A DNA stretch of 64,000 nt. Source: Hofstenia miamia. Its lineage: Eukaryota; Xenacoelomorpha; Acoela. The position numbers and the translations under genes are program-made. The notes beneath the pieces are model-generated. The model ran no database searches. It worked only from the letters and a program-made list of their open reading frames with translations, and was not told the origin of the DNA. Shown piece by piece: positions 1 to 14,100 of the stretch (positions within the stretch are counted from its first letter, which is position 1; every line of letters begins with the position of its first letter). Location: the NCBI GenBank assembly GCA_004352715.1, contig SCFE01000019.1, forward strand, positions 2,279,291 to 2,343,290, given 5' to 3'.

Positions 1-2159
1 ATATATATATACATTTAAATATTTCTTCTTCATCACTGATAGAAAATACCATCATGCTGTCTGTGGACAAACTGCAAACATATAACAATTGCAATGACTT
101 TAAAACAGAAAACGCAAAACAAATACTTGCGTTTCAATTTAATCCCACGTGTCCATAAAGGTTATCCCTAAACTATTGGAGAAGGCGCTTAGATTAGCCC
201 GATGCATCGAATGACTTTCCACAAATAATACACCATATTATATTTTTTGCGTTATGTTCCACTATTTACTTCTACAGTTTTGAATCAATCGCAATAAAAT
301 TAACTTTATTTTAAAAACCTCCAAATAGAGTATTACAACATGAATGGACCGTCCACGCATGAATATTTAATTCATTAATAAAAATGAACAATTACAAAAA
401 AATATTCAAAAAGCAAGTCCTAAAATATTAACACTAAAACGCAACGTCAATCATTTTTGCCTTAGCAAAATTTTCTGTCATAATTGCTGGTAATCACATA
501 CAGCTCGTCAATTAAGTGACTTTAATTTATCAGTATCATTTGAAAATTATTGGATTACCTTTTACGCCTACAAACCAGATGTAAAAAGATTTATCCAAAC
601 AATCACAGCAAGACATTATGGTTTTTAGAAGGAGCCTTTTTCTGGCAAAGATTGAAAAGCATTACACAATATACAGAATCATATAGTCAAAATGACAAAA
701 CCTTCATATCTAGCATAAACGATTTTCACAAATATCTCTCTGATGTACATAAACAACTTTGATGTTTTTTTCTGACGTAGAGGCTGTGCACCTAAGTTTC
801 TTAAACATACTGTGCGATGAAACCGCTTTGTTTCACAGATTTATTGATAAAGCCTCTAGGCGTATTCAAATCTGTCAGCACTAAAGAGATATGTTTGGTA
901 ACCTTCGAAGCAACATCCAGGGTGTAAATTTAGCAGAGGCTAATTGATAACTGATAAGCAGCTACTTCATCAATGAAGCGTTTCAGGCTTGTTGTGCTTA
1001 TTGGCACTTATTGAAGTAGAGCACAAAGTATGTTTATGATATCATAATATTCTGCACGCCAAAAATCAGAAACCTGTGATGGTAAATTGGGTGAACATGT
1101 AGTGAACACATTAATGTCACAATTTTTTGGACTTGGTTATAAAATGATAACTCACAAGATATTCCCTTCTCTCAAACTGACAAATTTTGAAAACTAAAAC
1201 AGTTATTCGAACAGTTAAATCAAATTTTTATCAAACGAATGACGGTGTTTTTGATGCTTCATATAAGTGTAAAGATTCAAAGTGTTTCATAGATTTCAAC
1301 AGTGCAACGACAATCCAAGAATGAAATTCAGTAGAAAAAGAAACCTGATGTCAGTCTTTCTACAAGAAAAATATGGGCTATGTGTTTTTGATCAAATGGT
1401 AAAAAATACAGTAGAAAATAATTTATGCACAGGTGGCCATTTGCCTGTTTTTTATAATGTGTCAGACATTGCAGGTTATAAATTAAAAGATTATGTATCG
1501 CAATGTATCAGGATTATCAATCTCTTGAAAAAAACATCATTATTAAACTGAAGAGCTTAGAGGTGAAAAAGAACGACTAAATCTACAACCAAATGCTTCT
1601 TCCACATCAAGTTTTACAAAAAACTCTTGTAAATTTTAGAACAAGTAATTGCAAGAACATGATAGTTGTCCTTTTACAAAAAACAATTTATTTTAAACAT
1701 GAGGATAATAAATAGGTTACGTAAAAAATGAATCGGCGTTTAATGGTATATAAATTGCGAGCGCTCAAATACTAATTATAGAGATTATACATATTTCATA
1801 CGCTTTGTTGGTTTCGTCCTCTAACATTCTCATTCGGAATAAATTAAGAATAGCTGCTTCGAAAATTGTACTTTGCAGCTAATATAATATCTTTAATAAA
1901 ATAAGATCAATATAAAGTTTGGTAGAGTGTAAAAAATACAAAATTATGTAAGTGCTAATGAAAGCAATATACATTGCACTTCTGAGAAAAGACAATCCGT
2001 CAAAAGTATTTGATGATCTTAAGAAAACAGTGTATCTTAATTAAATTTATAAGCACATTCATTAAAAACTTGCAATGAAAACATTTAAAGCTGCACAAAG
2101 AAAATTTATAAATTGAAAAAACACTATACTGCTAAAAGAGATGAACTTAAATTACATAC
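1..2159. other. Left-end sequence beyond AK8 exon 9, with unrecognised ORF fragments
   Basis: The window opens in a (TA)n tract. Open stretches at 550-762 (70 codons) and 1282-1551 (89 codons) on the plus strand look codon-like but match no family I know; stops and frame changes between them suggest a decayed mobile-element ORF. The last AK8 exons should lie here or further left. I searched the minus strand for the second-domain GW..HG.PR block and did not find it. Confidence 0.3.
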
Positions 2160-5100
2160 TTTCCATATTCTTTTCCACATATGTTTTAATGGTTAATCCC
2201 ATATTGGAAGTGTCTGCGATGTATGAGCGTATAAGCATTTTCAAATCAACTAAAATAAACAGTAAATAATACAATAAAATGCTTAGAGCCCTGGAAAATG
2301 TACATTTTAAGCAATTCGAAATAATTAGACTTGCAAATGTATTTAAGAAATTACTCATGTAGATATCTACAACTTAATCAAAAACAATGGGGGCCTAGAA
2401 TATGTTCTAAGCGAATGAGCCCTACACTATTAAGTTCTACACTATTACGTCCTAAATGATTAAGTCGTAATTAGGGCCGTGGCTAAGGGGCATGGTCCTC
2501 ATTTTGGTCATTCCCCCAGTACTCTCAATAAAAAAACTCTACAGTATTAGTTCAAATATTCTGTAACTGAGCTACAGAGAAAAAAGGTGAAGCGGTGCTT
2601 GCTAAAACATTTTAGTTTATATGAAATACCAATGCCATTCTTTTAAAAAATAGAGTTTATGACAGCGGAAAATTATTTCGCATGAGCAAAAATGTGATTA
2701 ATTTATTGAGCGTTGCGGTGCCATGGCCCCTAACTTGCAAATACTAACCACGGCCCTTGTACATGAAAAAACACAAAATTGAAATAAAGCAACAGGAAAC
2801 TTTCACACGAAATTATTGATTAAATTGTCGCAGATTGGGATCTAAATTATATGTATTTGAAAATTTCATATGCGTAAACATGGGAAAAGATCAAATGTAG
2901 ATTATTTAACATGTTAACTATTTAGAAATGTGCGCACGGCGAACACTAATAAGTGAATATGAAATTACAGGGTTTGGGTTTCTATGCACAAATACTTCAA
3001 GCTTTGTGGAGTAGTGGTTCCAAGTCCATACTAAATATAAAATCCCAGAAGCCATAGCAAAAATTGGAAAATTTGAAAAAAACGGTTGTAAGTAAGAATG
3101 AAAAGTAATATTAATAAGTAGGGCGGTTAAAAGTCAATAAAGGCAACTTGTAGATTAACTCAGGAAAACGCCTTAAACGTGTAAATAGAGGTTTCTTTTA
3201 GGGTATTCCTAGCCCAATAAAAAGTTTTTAGGTCAACAAAAGTCAACTTTTGCTGAATTTCTGGCAATACAATGCAAGATCATTTACAGCCACCCATAGT
3301 CGGCATGACTCTTCTAAGTAAATCAAATTACATGAGAGCACAACATACAAAGAAAAAACACTGTTGTATTGCTTTCTGATGCTGCTTCATATATGAAGTG
3401 TGCGGGTGGAACTCTGATTATTAACGATCCCCTTGGTGTCAAAAACTACATAATGTCAAGGCTAAATAAATCAGATGCCAGACATATCATTGAGATGGAT
3501 CGCGATGAAATTTCTGCATCCCTTTACGTAGAACTCCAGTTGGGCCAACCGAGTTTCCAATCTGTCGAGTGACGTTTCTCAATGCTGAAAAATGTATTGC
3601 AAAATATCGGCGTTTTCTTGAGGCTAATATTGGCACTTACATGCGTTTACATTGTAATCCAACATCTGAATAAATGCTTTTGCTGCTGATTTTTTTTGGG
3701 TCAGCAAAAAGTCAACTTTTGGAATCCTTGGAGCAACTTTGTAAATTTTTAGGTCAACAAAAAAATCCCTCTATTAGTAAGTTAAATGTTTAAAGACTGC
3801 TCAGCAATATGTAATGTATTACTTTAAGGAAACAAACTCAACTACTATACGATGTTATTTTTATAATAGCATTCTATGTGCACGTTCGATATTATGCACA
3901 TTACTCAACAAAAATAAAAATTACGATTTGCACTTGTGTTTTATTAAAAATCTCTTTCAATCTATCATTCACTTAAATGTATACAATTCGAGAATAGATT
4001 TTTAGATAGTAGTATGTAGAACGTATTCTTATAAGACTTAATTGTTTAAGACTTATTCAAAAAATACTTAAAAATAATGAAGTGAATTTATAAAATAAAT
4101 CTACATTTCATCAAATATTGAAAATCTACTATACACTCTGTATCAGATTACAACTTTAGTTGTAAAATATAGATAAATGAAAATCAACCATTAAAACCGA
4201 AATAAAAACCCTTATTAATTTCAGAGCCTATTCCAAATTCGAAAATGTGAATATTGAACATAACACTGGAAATGGAAAAAAGCACAGCCAGCAATATATT
4301 TAACTAGGAAATTGTCACATCAAATTAAAAAAATGAAATATGTCATTGATTGATATATTTTGATATTTCGAAACATTTCACAAATTCAAGAAGGAATGAA
4401 AATTTTTACCATGAACCACGTTATACTTCTTTGCCAAAAGTGCCGCTTGTGTTGCCTTTCCTGCACCAATTGGTCCTAGAATTACAATGCGCGGTGTATG
4501 TGGAGATGCACTGCGCGCCTTGTTTGAGACTACGGTGAGCACCTGTGAAAACACATCTGCTTTAGGCTGATCCGCATTCACAGTTTGGTAACAGTATGAA
4601 TAAGATTGGCGCAGACCATCTTCGTTACGATGGAAATTTATTAGTTCATTTGTAATATAATTGAGGTCGTCATTTTCTGGAATATGCACTAACCGTTTTT
4701 CAACTTCATAATCTGAAGGATAATCAAAAGTGGTGTGATACACGTCTAAAAGAGATAGCATAATTGCCTAGTCAAACTGCTTTGAAAGTTTATTAAGTTT
4801 GGACACACATTAAGTACAAGGTCATAATATGTATGTTACAAGGAGCAACTGACTAAAAATGGTAATATTAATTAGTGATGAATAGCACTTTAGTTCAAAT
4901 AGAGTAGGTTGTTGAGTGTGCACTGTTCGAATTTATACTTGAATGAGCAAAGTTTTATGGGCATTTAGATACCAAAAAATGGTAATAAAATTCATTACAT
5001 AAGCCCTGGCTGTCATTTAATCCATGCCTACAAAAACAAAAGAATAAAGCATGACTATCTCAAGATAATGGATGACTTTACATTTCATGTCCATCACGGC

Positions 5101-8100
5101 AATAAGAAAGACAATGTGCATGGTTTGTCTCATTGATAACAAAAGTGGTAATCAAGGAAGAGACAGACATACATCAAATTTTCAAATTTGTAATTTTGCA
5201 GAATAATGTGAAGCCTAATAAAACTGCAGACTTTTAGCAATACGGAAAGTCAGGACAATCTGACAAGTTCTGTACCTCCAGGATTACAATTCGTATTACT
5301 TGGTCCTTTGAAGTCAAATCATTTTGAGAATGCCAATTGGAACTTAGCCTAGGTGCTAAGTAGTTAATATCTAAAATTAAATTTACCTCCTGTTTCTGGA
5401 TCCACCCTCTTCCCTTTGCTTCGCTCCACAAGCACTTCATCAGGAGCAGTCAATACAACTAAATGAAATTTGAAGATAAACTCTTAAAAACCTCATACCA
5501 AACTGACTGGCTAAAACACCAGATGTTTGCAACTTATGTGCTTGATCACGAGTTCTCGGATAACCAGCCATTACCCAACCCTAAACAAGATTTCAATTAA
5601 ATATTTATTAAAAACCTGTTTTGCTAACCGTCTTTTTTGCGTCGCTGTATTCAAGTCTGTTTAAAACCAACTGGTTCATGAGTTCATCAGGAATCGGCTA
5701 AAAAACATTGATCACATATATTGGCAATAATAGACTTATATTCATTATTTATATTTATAGGAAAATTACAACACGACTCTCAAGGGTAATTTCCTTACAC
5801 TACATTTATGTAAACTGCGATTAAATTCTGAACTAAATCAGACTTTGATGATAATCACTCCTACTGCATCAAATGTTGACACAAAGACGCATAACAGAAT
5901 ACTGCCTATTTTAATCTAGAAAATCAAATTGAATAATAATGTTACACAGTACAATGAATGTTGAGATACCAAGCGGCTTTATACAGGAGAAAGTTAGAGT
6001 GCCTTAATTAAATTTTTGCAGTTTACGAATAGATGACTTCAACCTCACTACCACAAATTTCGCAGGATTTCAAAAGATTGGAAACCCATTACTAATGAAG
6101 AATTTTAACCCCATTAGGAGTTTGATTTCATCAAAGTCTTTGTCAAAAAAGAAGCTATGAACACATCACAAAAGCAAAAAAAATACACCAATAACTCGCT
6201 ACTGTGCTCGATAGCATGGATGATGATGAACAGTAGGGATCTTAGTTAATTAAAAGGACTTCTATGTAAAGAATATATTGGTACCAGTGACGGATCTAGG
6301 TTGCCTTCATAGCAAAGTTCTACCAGTCATCAAATTACATTAATTTTATAAGCTCTTAACGGCTCGAATTAGCATTAAAATATTAAGACTACATGTATAT
6401 ATGGGTAACTAGCTCAGTGCTGCTTTAACCGGATTCATTCTTTGTAGAACGTGTGATGATCACGCGTGATGTTAAAAATGTGAAACAAAAGAGCACCAAT
6501 TTTTTCTGAGATATGTAGTTGAAAGCATTCCTGGTATGGAAATGGAATCTGACCATTATAGAGGAAAGTAGACTATTTTTGGAGAAAACAGAAATATCTC
6601 AATAATTTGCGAAGATGTTGGGTTGTTCCCAAACCACTTTTTAGTACAATTAGTTAATTTACACGAGATCCTATGATGATTTAGGATTACCTCTCAGGAA
6701 ATATAGCAATGTTGATGGAGTGATAACCACCTTCTAAGTCTGAATTGCGATCAGCTTAGTGCTAAATTATATACATTTTTTCAGAATAATATCATCAAAA
6801 CAAAAGATAAAAATGAATACGTATTTTGAAGCTAAATTAAAAATTAATTAATGATTAAACAATGCGTACATTTTTATCCTTTTTTAATTTCCTTGCTTCG
6901 GAACCGAATTCAGATGCGTCATCTTCAATGATGTTATCGACTGTTAGAAAGACAGAATTTAAACGTTTAGCAACTAACTTTGCCTAAATTGTTGTAGTTT
7001 AATATAAATAAGCAAAAGGCAGTTAAATTAATAGAAGTACATGCTAACAAAATTCTAACATTGGCAATGCCCAATATTTGCAAAGTATATTAAAGTGCTT
7101 AATCTAAGATTTAAGAGATTTTGGAAAAACACTTCAATCTTAATCACTACTCAAATAAAAAAATAATGTCACGAAACACGTCCACAATTTTTAAAATTTT
7201 GCAAGAATGGAATTCTTCGCATATTTTGAGGCTAATAATGCTTGTAAAAACTGTTTTCGATTCTGTTTCCACATTTTGCAAGTTAAGATGATATATAATA
7301 ACAAAAAGAAGCGCAAATGTTGCATAGCTCGAAAAAACACGCAAAATTCTCTTTTTCATTTTCTTACACAAATGAACATAACTTTATATAAAATTGGTAT
7401 TTTCAACGAAATTTGACACAATAGTTACGCATATACAGACAATTTGGTTCAAAAATATTTTTTTTCATATTTTACGTAATGACGTCACAAATTATTCCAA
7501 ATTTATGTCAAAAATGGCAAAATCATGTACTTCCATTGAGAACTGATACATTCTTTATATTATTTTCAAACTGTTCATATTCATATAGGCTTAGACAGTC
7601 AAAATATGCATACCATCCAAAAAAACACAACAAACAACAAAATAATTTCGTTTTCTCAAATCAAAACGTCACAAGCTGAAGACAAATGAGTCACTGCTGA
7701 AAAAATTATCAGTGATAAATTTTTTATTAGCGTCTGATGCACTATAAAATTTGACGAAAATCATTAAATTTCAAACCGATCTGGCCACTATTTAATGTGA
7801 CTGGTAACAAAATCATGCGGTGGGGCCCAATATGCTCCACCCAGAGGCTAGTATGGGTAAAAATCATTTATATTCCCAGATATTTTTATATTTGTAAAGC
7901 TTTTTAAATATTATAAAGCATATCCTGCGAAGTAATGCCATTGTATATACCATAAATGCAAAAGGAAATGACTTGTTGTAATACATGATATTCTAAAAAT
8001 TATATAAGTATAGAAATAAAGAAATATAGAAATGATGAGAACTCATACATGAAATACACAACTAAACATTTTATAGCAGATTGCCTTACACATAATTGGT

Positions 8101-11100
8101 AGAGCGTATCCTACTCGGAAAAGCAACCGGTTTACTCTAACTACCTGTGTGATCAATGACTAAATGAAGCGATCTTACATCTGATCCAGAGGTACACTCG
8201 CGGGAGACCCAGGCTAACTGTGTACCCCTATTTATTCATTGCTTAAATTTTGGAGAGGGACATGGTGCGACGCCAATGTTATTTTGCTCTGAATCATATA
8301 TTTTGCTTCAGAAAAGACATCGTTTAATTTAACCAAAATAAAGCAATTTACATATATTTAGCATTTTTAAGGTTGGGAGTTTTTTAATAGGAATAGTAAG
8401 TAATTGAAACATTCGATATTTTATGTATATTTAGAACTTTTGAATAATATGGAACAAATTGATATGTCCCATTAACAAATTGCATAAAATAAGTTTAGCT
8501 TTATGGAATGGGTAAATGTAAATATTTTGAAATTGGTTACATAGCGTATATAGACATCATTAAACTAGATATAAAATGTATATTACTATGCTAATCTAAT
8601 ATTCCCGATATACATAATTTAAAGCCACACATTTTGTACTTAGAAAAAATATATAGCTAAAAGTGCTAAACCTTTTGCTAAAGTAAGCGAAAGTTTATTT
8701 GTTACACGTATAAAAATGTTGCCTGCTGTGAAATATCAGGGCTACAAATGGGATGGTTGCCGCAGGAGTGTGCATCCTGAGAATTGAGAAGGCCAAAACC
8801 CCTATCCTTATTTGCTTCAATCAAACCAATTCCTTAGCTACGATTTTCTAGCTATCTGTGCATTCCATGTCATTACTATGTTGTGCAAACAATTTAGAAA
8901 AACTATAGCCGAAATGGTAAATTTTACCTATGACGGCCGAAATATTTACATTTTCGTTCGCAATTGACCATTTACAAAAATTTAGCGCATTTTTGAAATG
9001 GACTTTTTTCCGTAAAATGCTGATGCTAATCTACATTCATTTTGAAGCATCTTGAATACCTTTGCTTTTTGCTCTGGATGCAAGCCACTGGGTTAACGTG
9101 TTATGTATGAGCATCGGTAATTTTGTCAAAATGTCTAATGTTTTGAGCACGACTAAGTTTAATATTGTTAGGAAAGCTAATACGAGTCGTTCAAAAAATT
9201 ATTAATATTTTTATCTATATAGTGTGGCTTGCAGCAATTTGCATTTTTTAACTAATCAATCTTTATGAATTTGCTTTTTACTTTGCTTTTTTATGAAATC
9301 TTTAAAGTCGGTTGGTTTTCAATGAAGCCAAATGAGATTTTCAATACATCTTTAGTTTTGGAGTTAAATAAATATTACACCTTGATTAAAAGTAACTACA
9401 AAATTGTGTTAACGGAATACACCTGTATTTATTTAAAAATAATTAAAGCAATATGCAACTCTAACTGACTTCTAAATAGATAGATAGATAGATAAATTTT
9501 ATTCAATCACAGATTAACATCCATGGAAGTTACAAAACTGAAAACGGCGATTAGTCAGTACATGTTTAAATATCGATCAGGGAAGATCTTATTGAATGTT
9601 CCTCCAACGTTTATCCATCAAAGACAATCTTTTGAATACTCTGATCTTGAAGGAATGTATCGTGCCAGGAGATGATTCTGGAATTTGATTGTCTTGTTGA
9701 AAAGTTTGTGATCAGATTCATCAACAATCCGCTGAATTGGTACAAAAGTATCGATAATACCAAAGAAGTCTATGACTCAATTAATAATAAAAGGCTTTAA
9801 GCTTGGCTCAATATTCATCAGTCGTTCGAAATGCTCCAATGAGACACAGCGTCGAATGCTTGGATATATCCAAAGCAATCAACCAAACATAATCATGCGA
9901 TTTACTTAATTGACTGATATCACTATAAATCTTGATTCCAGTTCTTGTTGTGGAACCGCCTTTCCCGAATCCGAATTGAGCAGATGTAAGTGATGACTGA
10001 TACGCATCATCAAGAAAAGTCTTGATGACTAATCGCTCACATCATCTTGCTAAAATGTTATAATAGGCATTTAATTCGCCAGCTGAAAATATGGTGGAGT
10101 GCGGCCACCATTGATAGATAAGATCCCATAAAGGATGTCTCAATTTTATAACTACACAGCAAAAATACAAAATGTATACAATAAATTCAGGAACGGATAA
10201 TTTAATTCTCATTGGGCCCCAAGCATAAATGAATATATTGGTGGAACCTTTCTACAATAAAGAATAAACTTCACAGCGAAACTTAAAATAAACAAAAAAA
10301 TCATATCAAGGGTGAATTCAGAAATTACACTACGGAGGAAGATATCACTACCTAATCTGTTTACCGTAGAATAAGCAGAACAAATGTCAGGCTTCTCATT
10401 AGAAAAAGGAATTTCTATCTATGGGATGAAAGAGACTATTGCTAAAGGAAATGGTTGTCTCATGGGGCAGATTACAATCTCGAGGGACAAAATTTGGTCA
10501 AATAATTTACAAGTTTTTCGGAATTTGGGTAAACCATTCTATCGATTTTGTAGTCAACTTTACCTATACAATTTTCATGTACTTAGTTTTTTGCTACAAT
10601 CTTACAGTGATAATCAATACACGGCAATGGACAACGGAAAAGGGTTAGACAACTTGTGATTCTTATAATATGACTATGCAATAATAAACCTTCCCAAAAC
10701 AGATCATGGATCCAATTATGCATATTGAACAGAACGAAGAATATTAAATATATACTCCAGTTACTTTACTTTTAATGTTTTATGTCAGCCTTATCATTGC
10801 TAAATTACATTCAGTATTAAATTTAGTATTAGGTAAGCAAATTTTCAAATTTATAATTTAATAGGAATAGTGATATAAATCATAGTGTAATCCACAAATA
10901 CTTGAAATTAATTCAAATTTCAAGCAGTATAATTTTGGATTCTCTTTGTTTTATGAAGATTTTAACACTAGAAGTACCACAGGGGTAATTTTGACCCGTA
11001 GCATCAAGTTATTTGCATATATGTACAAGGTTATTTACAACAGAAACGTGAAATTTCCTGAATTTTCCTACATTTAGTATCTGAACATGCTAATGTAGTG

Positions 11101-14100
11101 ATATACCTAGAAGTACCAGCAAGGGTCACTTTGACCCATATGATTTTCTATGGTACTGTGAACACTATTGTCTCTCAATCAACATTTCTGTATAGACAGT
11201 ATTTTTGAAATGATTCTACTGCAGTGATATCTGTAGGAGACTATTACTTTTGTTTTGATCATTGTTGAAATGCAAAGTGCATTTGTGAAACCAATAGAGT
11301 CCAGATAATTAGCGCCTCTATTATGCTAGCAAATGCTGTTGAATTCCAACAAAGATTTCACGCACACTATTGAGTCATACAATTTTCTCACTGCAAAGTG
11401 TTGCAAATTTCTGCTAAGCCTACTGTAGAAGTATTGGTAGTGCAAACCAGCAAGTAATTGTCAGCAACAAAGACCTGATAGGTTGTATTGATTTTGCAGT
11501 TGAAAGTAAAATTTGGGCGTATAAGTGAATGCAACCTATGATTTTTATGATACAGAGCTAGCCCAATTTACTACTGCTGAACAAGATTTCATACCCAATC
11601 AATGGCAGATCGAAAAAGAGTTACTGCGCTAAAAGCTTTAGACTTGCTACAAAATATCCAGGAAGATAATTCTGATGCAGAATGTGATATTGAATCAACC
11701 AGATCATATAGATCTTCATGATTATGCGGACAATAGTAATGATTCAGAAAGTGAATCTTCATCTGATAATGAATTACTAGTTTCAGAATCATCATATATC
11801 CAGAAATTATGGATTTTGAAGATACCTAAACGACTTCAGAAATGGATGAAGATCTCGTTCATCAGCAAAATACAACAAGCTTTGCAACGTCAGCTGGAAT
11901 TATTTGGGACATTTTGGACCCTAATCACAACAATTCCGGTAGACTATCATCAGAGAAGCTCCTGGGCCATCTGCTAAAGCCTAAAGCACATTGTATTATT
12001 AACAAAGAATCGGTTCACAGTGCAAGGGATTTATTCATTGATGAAAATATGTTGCGTCATATACAAAGGTGCACTGAAGAACAAGCTAGAAGAGTTTTAC
12101 AAACTGACGACTGGCGTGTGTTGTTACATGAACTAGATGCATTTCTAGCTATTGTTTACGCACGTGGGGCTCACGAGGCAACAAAAATCAAGGTACATGA
12201 ATTGTGGAACAGATTATGGGGTAAACCAATTATTTCTGAAACAATGGCGTGCAACAGATTCATTGAAATAATGAAATTTCTGCACTTTGACTATAAACAA
12301 ACACGATCACATAGACTAACTACTGATAAACTGGCTCTGATATCAACAGTTTGGCATACCTTTGTCGGAAATTGTCTTAGACATTATAGACCGGGTACCA
12401 ACATAACTGTGGATGAGGAACTTTTTCCCACCAAAGCGCAATGCAGATTCACGCAATACATTCCAAATAAGCCCGACAAATTTGGTTTCAAATTTTGGAT
12501 GGCCACTGATGCGGAAACTAAATATATGCTACATAGCTTTTCTTATTTGGGGAAAGATGACTCTAGGCTGGCTGGAGTAACATTAGGTGAACTGACTGTA
12601 CCTTACAGAAAGACAGGTTAAAACATGACCATGGAAATTTTTTTTACATCGGTAAACCTTGCTAAAACTTTGAGGCAGCAAGGGATCAGCATTGTTGGAA
12701 CAGTAAATCGCATCTGAAAAGAGATTCTACAAGAAATCAAAAAAATGAAGGAGGATCTCTATGAAACAAAAGTTTTCAAACATGATTGTTGCACCTTGAT
12801 TATTTATCAAGCCAAAACAACAAAAAACGTTTTGTTACTTAGTACAATGCACTGTACTGATGGTATAGGTGACAACCAAAAATCTAAGCCTGAAACTGTA
12901 ACTTTTTATAACTCCATAAAATTGAGAGTTGATGTGGTCGGCCAAATGGCCAGAAAGTATACTGTAAATGCAGCTTCTAGTGGGTGGCCTGTGCAAATAT
13001 TTTACAACATATTAGATTTGGCTGTAATCAATGCCCACATTTTATATAAGTTGGTCACCAGGTCAAAAATCTCATGTTGAAGGTATCTTTTGAGGTTAAC
13101 AGAAGAGCTTCATTCGAGATTTGTTGAAGAAAAAGCTAACTCAAACCAATCCACTTACACCAACAGTTCCAGTATGCACAAAAGCCACAAAAGAAAGCAC
13201 TGCCAAAGCGAAAACTACACCAACAACACACATGAAGCATGCAGAACTTGCTCTCAGCTTGTTTGTGGTAAATGCTTTGTAAAACAAGAAAAACTTATTT
13301 ATTGTAAGATTTGCTGCTAATAAATATTGCTCATGATGTTTTTTGTCACACTTTTTGTAGCTATGTATGCAATATAACTTTAAAGATATGCCCAAATTTT
13401 TGAAATTTGACTCACTCAGGAATTGAATCTAAGTCTGATTTATTTCAAAAAATATATGACCCATGTCCACTGAGTCTATGGTTAAGTTAATTGAACTTTA
13501 AAAAATGTAAAAAGCGTCAATAAAAGGAAGGGTCAATTTGACCCCACTTGGTTCTTCTAGGTAGTGTTCATTTCAACAAAAATAGTTACATTATGAATGC
13601 TATTAGTGGCGCAGTTGCACACATAGCTATAAAGCAAAGTTTAAAATAAGGTTCTTTAGAAATGAATTTTAAAAATAATTTCGGCAAGCATTACTATGGT
13701 GTATCAGCCAAAAAGTATGACAGGGCAATGATCATCACATAAAGTAGCTTTGAAACTAACCATCGAATGAATTCCTTGATATAGCAAAGATTTATAAATT
13801 TATCCACCTACAAATAAAAAATGTAAGACTCTCAATAAAGTACGTTCAAGGAATTTGAGTGAATGCGTTTTCGCTAAAGACGTCATACTGAAGGAAAATA
13901 GTCGATCATGTAGTAAGACATCCTACAATTATAAACAGATTTTCATCATTTTATATAAGTGTTTTTACTAGCTGTTGCAACCGCGTTTTTGTTTAATGAC
14001 AATTTAAAAGTGAATGGAAAAAAAATTATTAAAAATGATTCAATAATGCAAACCTTGAGATGAGCAATTAATGAACCTACCTCTATGGGAAGAAAATCAT

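Noticed and set aside
5234-5440. 68-codon minus-strand frame starting MKCLWSEAKGRGW
   Set aside because: It overlaps AK8 exon 7 in a different frame; the exon 7 frame carries the conserved GKRVDP block.
8090-8130. tRNA gene
   Set aside because: Only an A-box-like word (GGTAGAGCG) is present; no cloverleaf, anticodon arm or B-box can be formed.
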